Source: Pseudomonas mosselii
GTDB lineage: Bacteria; Pseudomonadota; Gammaproteobacteria; Pseudomonadales; Pseudomonadaceae
Direction of reading: 5' to 3'
DNA length: 64,000 bases
Assembly (NCBI RefSeq): GCF_005796105.1
Contig: NZ_VAUO01000008.1
Location: 1 to 64,000 of the forward strand
Below are positions 1-10,145 of the stretch, one piece after another; the first letter of the stretch is position 1, and each line of letters opens with the position of its first letter. The position numbers and the translations under genes were made by a program. The notes beneath the pieces were generated by a model. That model had not been told where the DNA came from and did no database searches. It was given only the letters and a program-made list of their open reading frames with translations.

Positions 1-3000
1 CCTGATCGACTTGCTGGGCGGCGAAATAGTCGTCGAATACCGCCTTGCGATATTCCTGCTCCGTCCAATCGCGGTCTTTCAACGCCTGAAGCTGAATCTC
101 GCGCGCGTGGTTCTTTTGATCAAGATCGCGTGCCTTGTCCAGTGCATCGATCGCCCGGGTCACGTTGTCCTGGCAGGCAACTACGTCCCCGCCTTGAGCC
201 TTGCAGGCCTCACGCGCGCGGTCAGCCTCCTCGATCTCACCATGCAGCAACCAGTTGTACTGGGTAGCACTGGCGTTGACCGCCGCTGCCACCTGCACGC
301 TCTTGTCGTCACCGCCCTGCAACGACGCCGACAGCACGCCGATCAGTTGCGAGTTCATCACCAGCAGGCGCTGCTTGTCGTCCGGGTCCATGTTCTTGTA
401 GGCGTCGGACAGCGACTTGACCATCGCCTCGTTGACCCCGGCCGCCAACGCGCCGGTCTTGAAGTCGCCGCCCATGGCTTCGGCCGCCAGCCCGCCCATC
501 AGCGCGTGCAGGCCGATCTTCGCGGCGCTGCCATCGTCTAGGTGGTACTCATGACCGATATCGCCGACCAGGTTGAAGCCGGCAGCCATGAAGGTGTTGA
601 CCAAGCTCTGCTGCAACGCATCGCCCAGGCTGCCCTTCTGCCCCAGTGCCTTGCTGAGCAACGCCGAGGTGCTGTTCTGCAAGGCCTGGTTGGCTGCGAA
701 CTGGCCGACGCCCGACCAACTGGACAGCGGGCTGAGGGTCTGTACCGGGCCGCTATTGAGCAGCGCGGTGCTGTTGCTGCCGCTGTTCTGCGCCGTAGTT
801 TGCGTGGCGCCTTGCGTGGTGCTCGGGCCGGTTTCGGTGCTGGTCCATTGATCGTAGAGGCCCGTGGTCAAACCGGCCGTCACACCGGAGATCGCATACC
901 CCTTCAACGCATCCTTGGAGGTAGCCTGCTTGAGCGCCGCGCCGAGGTTGCCACCGTTGTTGATCAGGCCGATCGCGGCATTGGTTTCCATGCCCACCAG
1001 CACGGCGGTCATGGCGGCGTTGGCCCAGCCGGCAGCGACGGTGGTGGTGACCGTGGTGGTCGCCGCGCCGACGGTGGTGGTCGAGACCATGGTCGCCGAG
1101 CTGGCCCAGGCCGCACCGGCAGTCGTGGTTGCCCCCGCAGTACCCGCCGCGCCTGCTACCAGTCCGCTGGCTGCACCGGCAGTGAAGTAGGCGATGATGA
1201 TGGCGATCACCAGCTGCGCCGCGCCACCCAGCCCGGAATGGCTGTACTTGTACGAGTCGTGCACCTCCTTGACCCGACGCCAGTCCACATCGCCACGTGC
1301 TTCGGCGTCCTTCAGCCAGGCCAGGTCCGGGTTCACCTCGACCATCGCGTCGATGGTCTGCTGCACGGTCTGCTGGTTGACCTCCCTGACGTCGACGGTG
1401 ATGCGCTGCGCGGCCTGGATCATCAGCTCGCCCTGCACCGCCATCTCGGTCTGGCGCACGGTCTCGTCGGTGCGCCCCTTGCCGCTCATGCTGGTCCACA
1501 CCAGCGAGTTGCTGCTCTTCTCGTGGCTTTCCTGGTGCAGGTCCTTGACTGCGGCAAAGGTGATCGCGCCGCCACTGTCGATGCTCAGGTCGCGCGCGGT
1601 TTCAAGGCGCGCGCCCTGGTAGGTCTGGTCGCCAGCGCTGGCCAGGGTGAGGTTGCCGCCAGCCTTGATCTGGCTGCCGACGTAGGTCACGTCGGTGACT
1701 TCGTCGCGGCGGGTCTTCTTGCTGCCCCAGCTGCCTTTGCTGCTCTTGTCGTACAGGCTGTAGTCGGTGTTCTGGGCGGCCAGCAGGTTGAGCTGGTCGC
1801 CGGCATACAGGTACGCCTCGCCGCCTGCGCTGATACGGCTGGCCGACAAGGTCAGGTTGTTCCCGGCAATGGCGTTGAGCGAGCCGCCGGCCTGAACGAC
1901 ACTTGCCACCTGCTGGCTGTGCTCCTCGCGCTGCTCGAGCTTCTTGCCGTGGCCTTTGTAGCGATAGGCGAAGCTGCTGTCGTTGGCCGCAGAGATCAAC
2001 GACAGGTCGTTGCCCGCCTGCAAAGCAATGTCGTTGCCCGCCTTGAGCTGGCTGGCGATCACTGTCAGGTCGTTGCCGGCAAGGATGTTCAGGTTGGTGC
2101 CGGCGCTCACTTCGCTGGCGTGCTGGGTGGTGTCGCTGCGGCTGATGTTGTGGCGCTTGTCCTGGCGACTGCTGGCGTTGCTTTCTTCGGCGGCGGCGAT
2201 CAGCACGTCGTTGGCTGCCTGAAGGGTGGCCTGCGCGCCGGCCTGGATGACGCCACCCACGTTGGCGATGCTGTTGCCGGCAGTGATGGTCAGGTCGTTG
2301 GCGGCTTCGATACGCGCCGCACTGTCGACCACGCTGGTGCGCTGGCTGAAGCCGGTGCCGCTGTTCTCGGTGCTGCTGACAGTGCGTTCGTTGATGAGGT
2401 TGCCGGTGATCGCGGTCACGCTCACGTCACGCCCGCTGAGGATTCCCCCGGCGCGGTTGCTGACGTCGACGCCAGCGGTAAGGTCGAGGCGCTCACCAGC
2501 CTGCATCAGGCGCGTGTTGGTGATGTCTCGGGCCGCTTGCACGCTGAGGTTGCGCGTGGCGCGCAGGGTGCCGCTGTTGAGCAGGTCCTGGCCGCTGATC
2601 AGGCTGACGTCGGTGCCTTGCACCAGCGCGCCGCTCGGCGCCAGGCGGGTGTTGGCGTTGGCCAGGTACAGTACCGGCACCAGCACATGCTCACCGCGCA
2701 CCACCTGGTCTTCCATCCACACGATGTCGTGGGTCAGCGCCGCCACTTGCTCAGCGCTCAGGGCCACGCCCACGCTCAGGTTCAAGGCCTGCTTGCTGAC
2801 CAGAGCGTTGTCCATCAGGTACTTGAACTGCGCCTCGTTGCTGGTCTGGCCATCGAGCAAGGCTTGGCCGGTGCGAGCGGTGATCGCCTGCTGCACCAGG
2901 CGCTGCTCGTAGAAACCATCGCCCAGGCGTTTCCAACTGCTGTCGGGGTTGTAGTCGAGCAAACCGAGCAGATAGTCGGAACTCATGAATTGGCGCATGT

Positions 3001-6000
3001 CGGTCAGCGCCGGGTTGGTCTCGATCAAATAGCGGTGCGCGATGCTGGGGTTGTTGGCCAGCGTGACCGCGCCTGCGGCATCGGCAAGATCGGGGTCGCT
3101 GAGGCGGAACAGGCCGTTTTCACCGCTGGGCAGGTCGAAGCCGGGCAGCGTGGTGGGGTTGACCTGCTGCTGGGCAAGGTCGGCCGGCAGTTGCGCATTG
3201 AGCTGTACCACCAATGGCTGGGCCACGCCGGTGGCGCGGGTGTCGCCCACTTGGCTGGCACCTGCGTCGGAGGCCTTGTACTCGACCACGTTGCTGATGT
3301 TCTGCGTGGCACTCAGGTGCACGCTGCCGGCAGCCTGGATCACCGCCGCGGCGGCAATACCGGTGTCGCTGATGGTGGTGATGTCGCTGACCTGCGACCA
3401 GCTGTTCAGCGCCCCCAGAGGCAGTTCCTTGGGCAAGCCCTGGACGTTGTAGGGGTACACGTAGGCGGCGCGGAAGCGCTCGTCGGTGCCGTCGGTGACC
3501 CGGCCGGTGTTCCAGATGCGCGTGCGCTGGGTGGTGGTGCTTGCAGCGCCTTGGTTGACGATGTTGTCGGCAGTGATGCTGATGTCGCCGTTGGAGGCGA
3601 TGGTGCTGTAGTGGTTGGCCAGGCTGGCCGCGTCGACGATCAGGTTGCCGCCGCTTTGCAGCGTGGCCGCCGGAGAGTCCTCGGTGACCTGGCTGGTGAA
3701 GGTCTCCCGGGCCACGTAGTCGACGTTGTGGTGGTCGCCGCTGCAGTCGTAGCAGGTGACGGAAATGTTCCCCGCCGTGAGCTGGTCGACGTTGTTGAAG
3801 ACATCCTTGCGGTTGGTCACCGTCGCGGCCCTGAGCAACATGCCGCTGCCTGACTCCAGACTGCCGGAAATGTTCTCCAGGCTCTCGGCGCGGCTGTTGC
3901 CATCGGCGCCATCGACCTGCATGCCGGCGAAGCTGTAGAGATCGCCGTAGCGGTTGGTCAGGGTGCGGGCGTGCAGGCTCATAAGCTCGCCGCTGAACAC
4001 CAGGCCATGGTCGTTGAGCAGGGTGTCGACCCAGGCTTCGAGGCTACCGGCGCTGCCCAGGGTGCCCTGGTTGTGCAGGGCATTGGCACGCAGCAGCAAA
4101 TCACCGTTGCTGGTGACGCGCCCGGCACTGGTCAATGCACCGGTCACGTTCAGCTGACTGTCGCCTCCCGCGCGCAGCGTGGCGCTGTTCCCCAGGTTGA
4201 CGCTGGCGGCGCTCAAGCCCAGGGTGCCGGCTGCGTCGGCCTGGCCGGCGCCGCTGTAGGCGCCGCCAAGGGTGAGCGACAGGTTGCCGTCGGTGGCGAT
4301 CTCGCCGTCGTTGACCCAGTCGCTGCCTTGGCCGGTGAAGCCGTTGATGCCGAGCAACTTGCCTCTGGCAGTCTGGGTCAGTTGGCCGACCTCGACGTTC
4401 AGCGCACTGGCCAGAATGGCCGTGCTGTTGGTCCAGCTGTCGCCACGCAGGTCGAGCGCGCCTCGCGTGCTCAGGGCGCCACCGGCATCGTTGAGCAGGG
4501 ACAGCGAGACGCCCAACTGGCCACTGCCGGCATGGGTGATCTGCCCGCCACCGTTGCTCAGGCGGGCGGCGCTCAGGCTGAGGTCCTGGTTGGCGCTTTC
4601 CAGGGTGCCGTTCTGGTTGTCGAGCAGACCTTGCAGGTTCACCTGGGTACTGTCGCTGCTGCCCAGCGCACGCAGGCTCCCGCTGCGATTGTCGAGGCTG
4701 GCCGCCTCCAGGGTCAGGCTCTGGCTGCTTTCGATGATGCCGCGCTGGTTGTCCAGGACGCCGCTGAGTTCGGTGCTGATGCTGTTGGCCGCCACCTGGC
4801 CGTGGTTGGCGAAGCTGTCACCGATGACCTTGAGCAGGCCCTGCGCGACCAGGGTGCCGGTGCCGTTGTCGTAGGCGCCCACCTCAAGCAGCGCAGCGCC
4901 GCTGTTGGCGATCAGGCTACCGCCGTCGTTGCTGGCACGGGCACCAGTCAGGGTCAGGGTTTCGCCTTGGGTGAGGCCACCGCTGTTGTCGAAATGCCCG
5001 GCGTTCAGGTCCGCACCACCGGCCTGGCTGTAAAGCAAGCCGCCATCGGTGTTGTCCAGACGGCCGCCGACCACGATGCGCAACAGGCCGGCGCTGGCGG
5101 TGTTGCCTTTCTGACTGTTGTCAAAGCTGCCTGCCAGCAGGCTCAAGGCCCCCACGCTGGTCAGGCTGCCGCCCCGGTTGCTGAAGGCTGCGCCCTGGTT
5201 GTCGATGCTCAGGCCGCTGGCGCTGTATAGGCTGCCGCCATCGTTCTGGCTGGCGCCGCTGAGGGTCAGCGTGGCCAGGCCCTGGGCCTGAACCTGGCCA
5301 CCACGGTTGTCGAAACCACTGGCATTGAGGGTCAGGGTGGTGCCGGCATCGATCAGGCCGAGGCTGGCATTGAGCAGTGCGGTGCTGGCCTCAAGGGTCA
5401 GGGCCGCGCCACTGGACAGCACACCATTGCTGTTGTCGATTCGCGCGGCACTGGCCTCGACCTTGCCCTTGGCGACCAGAGCGCCCTGCTCGCGGTTGTC
5501 CAGCGTGCCGCTCAAGGTAACCTTGAGGTCACCGTCGCGGCTGGCGACGGTGCCGCTGGCGCGGTTGTCCAAGTGCTGGCCGGCCAGCGTTACCCCTTGC
5601 CGCCCGGACAGCACGCCGGCCTGGTTGTTCACCGTTGCGCTGGCAGTGACGTCCAGCGTGCGGCTGGCGATCACTTGGCCGTGGTTTTCGACCGTCGCGC
5701 CGCGCAGGGTCACATCCGCGCTCTGGTTGCGGGTGTTGTCGCGGTTGACGCCCGCTTCGACGATGGCGCTATTACGCAGCGTGCCACCAGCGGTCAAGGC
5801 CACATCACCGGCAGCCGCCAACGTGCCGCGGTTTGTCAGGGTGGTATCGGCCTGCACCGTCACCTTGCCGGCCGCGTAAGTGGGGCCGGTCAGTTCGACA
5901 CTGCGGCCATGCACGTCGATGTTGCCACTGGCAGCGGCCTGGGCCACGCGCAAATGGCCATTGGCGTCGAGCTGCATGTCACCGGCGCTGGCCGCCAGGT

Positions 6001-6832
6001 TGCCGTCCAGCTTCACACCGACACCCGCCTCGTTGCCCACCAGGCGAATCGTGTTGGCGTACATGCCACCCAGCGCCGAGGCGTCGATGGCAAGCTCGGG
6101 GGCATTACCATCGCTGGCCCGCGCGGTGGTGGCCAGGGTATCGGCGGCGACGTCGTTCTGGCCGGCGATGATGGTCAGTTTGCGGGCGTGGATCTCGCCG
6201 TTGATCTTCGCCGAGCGGGTGATGATCTCGAACTGGTCGATATTGCTGGCATCCAGCCCGTCGCCCTCGATGCCGACCTGTCCACTGTCGACCTCGAAGC
6301 GCTGCAATCGGCCGTTGTCGTCGAGCACCGGCTTGCCAGTGGTGAGCGTGGCGCGTGGGGTGTTGATGAAGCCGCAGCCGTTGCAGGTGATGCCGTAAGG
6401 GTTGGCGACGATCACCCGTGCCGAACGCCCGGCCACTTCCGTGTAGCCGTTGAGCTGGCTGGGGCTGCCGCCCTTGACCTCGTTGAGGATCGTGCTGGCG
6501 GCGTGCCCTTTGAGGTTGGGGTTACCGACGATGATGCCGCCCAGCTGCGTCGATTGCAGGTTGCCGGTGGCATTGTTGAGGATCAGGCCTTCCTTGCCGA
6601 CGTTGTAGGCCTGGAACTTGTTATGCGACAGGCCGCTGCTGTTGGGCGCAGCAATGTTCACCACCGGCACGCCGTTGCCCGCCTGGGTCAATTGGGTGGT
6701 GCCGTTGCTCACCACGATGCCTGGGGCAGCCTGCGCCCAGAGGGGTTGCCAGAACAGTGCGTTGATCAGCAGCAGCACGATGCCGCGCTTGGGCAGGCCG
6801 CAGAAGGTGGCCGGGCGTGGGAGGGCGTCCAT
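1..6832 (-). CDS. TpsA filamentous haemagglutinin / CdiA-type exoprotein, C-terminus outside window
   Basis: Secreted giant adhesin or contact-dependent effector exported by the TpsB protein encoded just upstream. The minus frame is open from an ATG at 6832 to the window edge, at least 2277 codons. The N-terminus has a long signal region (about residues 13–36, ending near PLWAQAAP) and the two-partner secretion domain with NPYGITCNGCGF from residue 144. Many degenerate beta-helix repeats of the type LDNRxGxxxxxxxLxL follow, with a change to Ala/Gly/Thr-rich hydrophobic sequence between about residues 1780 and 1990 (DUF637-like). The last visible part is a helical pre-toxin region (ATQYNWLLHGEIEEADRA). 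The family normally ends in a variable toxic domain followed by an immunity gene; both would be left of position 1. Start confirmed by the signal sequence and the 30-bp gap to tpsB. Whether it is an adhesin or a CDI toxin cannot be decided here. Confidence 0.9.
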   Translation of the reverse strand, partial: MDALPRPATFCGLPKRGIVLLLINALFWQPLWAQAAPGIVVSNGTTQLTQAGNGVPVVNIAAPNSSGLSHNKFQAYNVGKEGLILNNATGNLQSTQLGGIIVGNPNLKGHAASTILNEVKGGSPSQLNGYTEVAGRSARVIVANPYGITCNGCGFINTPRATLTTGKPVLDDNGRLQRFEVDSGQVGIEGDGLDASNIDQFEIITRSAKINGEIHARKLTIIAGQNDVAADTLATTARASDGNAPELAIDASALGGMYANTIRLVGNEAGVGVKLDGNLAASAGDMQLDANGHLRVAQAAASGNIDVHGRSVELTGPTYAAGKVTVQADTTLTNRGTLAAAGDVALTAGGTLRNSAIVEAGVNRDNTRNQSADVTLRGATVENHGQVIASRTLDVTASATVNNQAGVLSGRQGVTLAGQHLDNRASGTVASRDGDLKVTLSGTLDNREQGALVAKGKVEASAARIDNSNGVLSSGAALTLEASTALLNASLGLIDAGTTLTLNASGFDNRGGQVQAQGLATLTLSGASQNDGGSLYSASGLSIDNQGAAFSNRGGSLTSVGALSLLAGSFDNSQKGNTASAGLLRIVVGGRLDNTDGGLLYSQAGGADLNAGHFDNSGGLTQGETLTLTGARASNDGGSLIANSGAALLEVGAYDNGTGTLVAQGLLKVIGDSFANHGQVAANSISTELSGVLDNQRGIIESSQSLTLEAASLDNRSGSLRALGSSDSTQVNLQGLLDNQNGTLESANQDLSLSAARLSNGGGQITHAGSGQLGVSLSLLNDAGGALSTRGALDLRGDSWTNSTAILASALNVEVGQLTQTARGKLLGINGFTGQGSDWVNDGEIATDGNLSLTLGGAYSGAGQADAAGTLGLSAASVNLGNSATLRAGGDSQLNVTGALTSAGRVTSNGDLLLRANALHNQGTLGSAGSLEAWVDTLLNDHGLVFSGELMSLHARTLTNRYGDLYSFAGMQVDGADGNSRAESLENISGSLESGSGMLLRAATVTNRKDVFNNVDQLTAGNISVTCYDCSGDHHNVDYVARETFTSQVTEDSPAATLQSGGNLIVDAASLANHYSTIASNGDISITADNIVNQGAASTTTQRTRIWNTGRVTDGTDERFRAAYVYPYNVQGLPKELPLGALNSWSQVSDITTISDTGIAAAAVIQAAGSVHLSATQNISNVVEYKASDAGASQVGDTRATGVAQPLVVQLNAQLPADLAQQQVNPTTLPGFDLPSGENGLFRLSDPDLADAAGAVTLANNPSIAHRYLIETNPALTDMRQFMSSDYLLGLLDYNPDSSWKRLGDGFYEQRLVQQAITARTGQALLDGQTSNEAQFKYLMDNALVSKQALNLSVGVALSAEQVAALTHDIVWMEDQVVRGEHVLVPVLYLANANTRLAPSGALVQGTDVSLISGQDLLNSGTLRATRNLSVQAARDITNTRLMQAGERLDLTAGVDVSNRAGGILSGRDVSVTAITGNLINERTVSSTENSGTGFSQRTSVVDSAARIEAANDLTITAGNSIANVGGVIQAGAQATLQAANDVLIAAAEESNASSRQDKRHNISRSDTTQHASEVSAGTNLNILAGNDLTVIASQLKAGNDIALQAGNDLSLISAANDSSFAYRYKGHGKKLEQREEHSQQVASVVQAGGSLNAIAGNNLTLSASRISAGGEAYLYAGDQLNLLAAQNTDYSLYDKSSKGSWGSKKTRRDEVTDVTYVGSQIKAGGNLTLASAGDQTYQGARLETARDLSIDSGGAITFAAVKDLHQESHEKSSNSLVWTSMSGKGRTDETVRQTEMAVQGELMIQAAQRITVDVREVNQQTVQQTIDAMVEVNPDLAWLKDAEARGDVDWRRVKEVHDSYKYSHSGLGGAAQLVIAIIIAYFTAGAASGLVAGAAGTAGATTTAGAAWASSATMVSTTTVGAATTTVTTTVAAGWANAAMTAVLVGMETNAAIGLINNGGNLGAALKQATSKDALKGYAISGVTAGLTTGLYDQWTSTETGPSTTQGATQTTAQNSGSNSTALLNSGPVQTLSPLSSWSGVGQFAANQALQNSTSALLSKALGQKGSLGDALQQSLVNTFMAAGFNLVGDIGHEYHLDDGSAAKIGLHALMGGLAAEAMGGDFKTGALAAGVNEAMVKSLSDAYKNMDPDDKQRLLVMNSQLIGVLSASLQGGDDKSVQVAAAVNASATQYNWLLHGEIEEADRAREACKAQGGDVVACQDNVTRAIDALDKARDLDQKNHAREIQLQALKDRDWTEQEYRKAVFDDYFAAQQVDQ

Positions 6833-6862
6833 GTCGTGTCCTCGAAACAGCGGTGAAATGAC

Positions 6863-8551
6863 TTACAGGAAAAAATCGACGCTGAAATACAGCGGGTGCT
6901 CGCGCTTGGGCAGCGCCTCGGGGCGCTCCAGTGAGCGGGCCAGGGTCAGGCTCACGCCCATATGCTGGCCACGGGCAAACAGCTCGAAAGCGTTGCCGGT
7001 GACCCGACCACTGCCGCCCTGGTTGTAGCGGCCATGTTCGATCACACCGACGTCGTAGCCCACGCTTGCGCCGTACTGCTGGAACAGCGGCTGCAACGAA
7101 GGTCGGGTGACCGGGCGCACCCAACGCAGGTCATTGCGCCAATAGCCGCCGCTGTCACCGGTCAGGAACTGATTCTTCAGACCGCGAATCGAGGCCAACC
7201 CGCCCAGACTCATGCGCTGCGGGCTGTACAGCGCATCTTCACTGTGCTGCCAGGTGCCCAGGCTGGTGAACTGCAAGCGCTCGCCGAACAGGTCGAAGCC
7301 TTGCAGGTAGCTCAGGGTGCCGGTGTATTTGTTGTATCGGGCGGTGGGCTCGCCCGGTTCCGGGTGGTCATCGCCCTGGGCGTCGAAGGCGCCGATGCCG
7401 CGCTGCCAGCCCAGGTCGAGGTTGACGAAGGCATTGCCGATACGCCGGCCGTGGTTGAAGCCAAACTGCGCCTCGGTGATGCGGTTGCTGCTCAATTCCA
7501 GCCAGTTGTCGTCGATGTAGTTGTTGGTGCGCAGCACCGACAGGCCGGCACTGAGCGCGGTCTTGCTCACGCTATCGCGATGGATCACCCGCTCGGCACG
7601 GGCGCTGTGGTTCTGGCTGTCGCCGGTCTGAGCGAACGTGCGGCCCTGGGCGTCGAACTTCGAGCGGAAGTCGCTTTGGCTGTAGCGGTAGTCGAAGGTC
7701 CACCACCCCCACGGCAGGCTGTAATCGATGCCGCCACTCTTCGAGGCGCGGGTGTGGTCGCTGACCGCATCGTGGCTGCCGCGCACGCGCAACTGGTCGG
7801 CCAGGCCCAGCGGGCTGTCCCACTCCAGGGCCGCACTCCACTGCTGCTCGCCGGTGCTGCGCTGGCCGTTGTTGTGTCGCGACAGCGACGCGCGCCAGGG
7901 CTTGCTGGTGGTGTTGTTGACCTGTACCTGGCTGGCGCCGATCTGCTGGCCGGGTATCAGGTCCATCTGCACTTGGTTGGACGGCAAGCGGTTCAACTGA
8001 TCGACCATCTGCTCCAGTTCACGCAGGTTCAGGGCATGCCCAGCTTCGCCAGGAAACGCCATGGCCAGCTCACGCGGGCTCAGCCCACTGCTCTCGCCCG
8101 GCGCCAGGCCCTCCAGACGACCTTCGACCACCTGAACGCGCAGGTTACCGCTACTCAGGTCCTGCTCGGGCAGGTAGGCGCGGCTGGTCACGTAGCCCCG
8201 GGCAATGTATTGGGCGGTAATGGCCTTGAGCAGCGCATTGAGTTGCTGCACCCCCACGCAACGGCCTTCATAGGGGGCGACCAGCTCGCGCCGGGTTCTC
8301 TCGGGCAGCAAGGTCACGCCGTCGAGTTGTACATGTTCGATGGGAAAACAACGGCTGGGCTCGGCACCGGCGGCTTCGGGCGTTGCCTGCTGCTGACCGG
8401 GCAAGTTGCGCAGCTCGTCGATACGCCGCTGCTGGTCGTCCAGCAAGCGCCGCTGGCGCTCCAGCAACAGGTCTTGCTCCCCCGGGGTGGGGGCTGCGTG
8501 CACACCGAGGCTGACTAGCAGGCAGGCGGCGGCAAATAAGAGATACTTCAT
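6863..8551 (-). CDS. TpsB outer-membrane transporter (ShlB/FhaC/HecB family)
   Basis: Two-partner secretion pore that moves the TpsA protein across the outer membrane. 562 aa from ATG 8551, which directly precedes a signal peptide (MKYLLFAAACLLVSLGVHA) and has a GGAAG ribosome site; an in-frame upstream start at 8632 would bury this signal. After a short coiled linker rich in Gln/Arg comes a POTRA domain (CFPIEHVQLDGVTLLPERT onwards, about residues 65–145), then the 16-strand barrel with the conserved L6 loop motif (SIRGLKNQFLTGDSGG) and a final Phe-Leu typical of outer-membrane barrels. It is the first gene of a tpsB–tpsA operon with a 30-bp spacer, the usual order for CdiB/CdiA pairs. Confidence 0.93.
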   Translation of the reverse strand: MKYLLFAAACLLVSLGVHAAPTPGEQDLLLERQRRLLDDQQRRIDELRNLPGQQQATPEAAGAEPSRCFPIEHVQLDGVTLLPERTRRELVAPYEGRCVGVQQLNALLKAITAQYIARGYVTSRAYLPEQDLSSGNLRVQVVEGRLEGLAPGESSGLSPRELAMAFPGEAGHALNLRELEQMVDQLNRLPSNQVQMDLIPGQQIGASQVQVNNTTSKPWRASLSRHNNGQRSTGEQQWSAALEWDSPLGLADQLRVRGSHDAVSDHTRASKSGGIDYSLPWGWWTFDYRYSQSDFRSKFDAQGRTFAQTGDSQNHSARAERVIHRDSVSKTALSAGLSVLRTNNYIDDNWLELSSNRITEAQFGFNHGRRIGNAFVNLDLGWQRGIGAFDAQGDDHPEPGEPTARYNKYTGTLSYLQGFDLFGERLQFTSLGTWQHSEDALYSPQRMSLGGLASIRGLKNQFLTGDSGGYWRNDLRWVRPVTRPSLQPLFQQYGASVGYDVGVIEHGRYNQGGSGRVTGNAFELFARGQHMGVSLTLARSLERPEALPKREHPLYFSVDFFL

Positions 8552-8993
8552 TCTGCTTCCATGCAATATCAAGGCGACATCAATGCAGAGCGCACATTGC
8601 TGGCACTTGAGTCGGGCTGTGATTAACCGCAACTCTGATAGCGCATTTCGTATTTAGTTCTGGCCCTGCCCATCTTTGATCTGCGTATTGCGGAGCAATT
8701 CTCAAAACCGCTGAGCGCCACGGATTACCTGGCCTGGACGTAAAAATCGGTATCTTTTTGCACCCGTTTGGATAGCGCGCGCGAAGGAAAAACTGCCGAA
8801 CGAACACCCGACAACAAGCGTTTGGCCCGCATGTGGCGTACCGGACTGGCCGATGTTTTCCAAGACCGATGCAACATGCGGCCATGACGTTTTTCAATCG
8901 CCTCCATGCCGTTTCCTGCATTGCCGTGCAGAGCCGGGTGCCGGATGCTTTATTTACTCCGACACATCGCTTTTTCCACCCACCGAGGCCTGT
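8552..8993. other. Divergent intergenic region, tpsB / CBS gene
   Basis: Holds the outward promoters for the tpsBA operon (left) and the CBS-domain gene (right). It is more AT-rich around 8630–8780 than its surroundings. I see no gene, repeat or confident operator in it. Confidence 0.5.
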
Positions 8994-9431
8994 ATGAAGA
9001 ACGTCGAGCAAATCCTCAAAGCCAAGTCGCAGCACAACACCGTGTACACCATCGGCCCCGATGACTCGGTACTCGATGCCCTGAAGCTGCTGGCGGAGAA
9101 GAACATCGGCGCATTGCCGGTGGTGGAAAACCAACAGGTGGTGGGGATCGTCAGCGAGCGCGACTATGCGCGCAAGCTGGTGCTCAAGGGGCGCTCTTCG
9201 GCGGCAACCCCGGTGCGCGAAATCATGAGCGCGCCGGTGGTCACCGTGGAGCCGAAACAGAACCTTGAGTACTGCATGAACCTCATGACCAACCGCCACC
9301 TGCGCCACCTGCCAGTGGTGGACAACGACAAGCTGCTGGGGCTGTTGTCGATTGGCGACCTGGTCAAGGAAACCATCGCCGAGCAGGCCAGCCTGATCGC
9401 CCAGCTGGAGCAGTACATTCGCGGCGAATGA
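8994..9431 (+). CDS. CBS domain-pair protein
   Basis: Small cytosolic protein of 145 aa made of two CBS domains (about residues 10–65 and 75–132), a fold that binds adenosine nucleotides such as AMP, ATP or NAD and acts as an energy or redox sensor. Visible motifs are IGALPVVENQQVVGIVSERD in the first half and LRHLPVVDNDKLLGLLSIGD in the second. The start at 8994 gives the family's typical MxxVxxIL beginning; an in-frame ATG at 8853 would add 47 unrelated residues. Stand-alone CBS proteins of this length are common in proteobacteria and their ligands are mostly unknown. Convergent with the next gene. Confidence 0.88.
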   Translation: MKNVEQILKAKSQHNTVYTIGPDDSVLDALKLLAEKNIGALPVVENQQVVGIVSERDYARKLVLKGRSSAATPVREIMSAPVVTVEPKQNLEYCMNLMTNRHLRHLPVVDNDKLLGLLSIGDLVKETIAEQASLIAQLEQYIRGE

Positions 9432-9437
9432 CCGCGC

Positions 9438-10076
9438 TCAGTGGTAGCCGCGCTCCAGCTCATCGAGCTGATGATCGAAACTGCGCAGCCGCGCCGACCA
9501 GGTGTACACCAGCACCTCCAGGTCGCGGTTGAGCACTGCCGTGTTGCCACCGTCGCGGGCGGGGGCATCGCACAGGTCCAACTGGTAGCGCTCACGGGCC
9601 ATGGCCGTGGCCACGCTGGACAGGTCCCGGGCATTGGCCAGCCAGTGGTGATGGTGATCGTGGGTCTCACGGTCGAGTTCGCGGCACTGGCGCTTGAGCG
9701 CCTCCAGGCTCTGCTCCAACGGTGTGCCCCTGAGTTCGCCCATGACCTCTTCGAAGGTACGCCCGGAATGCCAGTAGCTGCCCCAGAAGTACCGGTCGAA
9801 CACCGTCTCGACCCGGCGCAGCGCGACCTTGGTGTTCCAGATGGTCAGCAGCGTTCGGCCCTGCGCCACTTCGCGCCGGTTCAGGTGCAGGTACTCCCAG
9901 GCGATCCAGGCGAGCGCGCACAACGCCACAGCTGCGGTGATGGCGGCAGCGGCGTACAGGAACTGCACAGCCTGGTTCATCTGCTGGGTATGCCGGATAC
10001 CGTAGAAGTAACCGGTGGTCAGGGTGCCCAGGATCGTCACGGTGCACCAGAAACCCGGTGCGTAGGGATCTTTCAT
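9438..10076 (-). CDS. Hypothetical inner-membrane protein with two N-terminal helices
   Basis: 212 aa, not recognised as a named family. The first about 65 residues contain two hydrophobic stretches (around 8–25 and 35–62) that should form two membrane helices. The rest is hydrophilic and helical, rich in Arg/Glu/His, with a HDHHHHW cluster near residue 140. The fold resembles pseudomonad proteins annotated only as hypothetical membrane proteins. Ends 6 bp from the end of the CBS gene, convergent. Confidence 0.75.
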   Translation of the reverse strand: MKDPYAPGFWCTVTILGTLTTGYFYGIRHTQQMNQAVQFLYAAAAITAAVALCALAWIAWEYLHLNRREVAQGRTLLTIWNTKVALRRVETVFDRYFWGSYWHSGRTFEEVMGELRGTPLEQSLEALKRQCRELDRETHDHHHHWLANARDLSSVATAMARERYQLDLCDAPARDGGNTAVLNRDLEVLVYTWSARLRSFDHQLDELERGYH

Positions 10077-10145
10077 CGCGCCATCCCCTTATTGTTTTCC
10101 TGAGCATAGCAACGGCCCGACCACCATCAGGTGCCGCTCGGCGCT

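Noticed and set aside
542..3853. 1103-aa + strand open frame and others at 3971–6856
   Set aside because: They are antisense to the open tpsA frame; the minus frame has signal, TPS motif and repeats, the plus frames have only low-complexity Ala/Val/Gly sequence.
6962..8518. 518-aa + strand open frame
   Set aside because: Antisense to the TpsB transporter gene, without any family motif.
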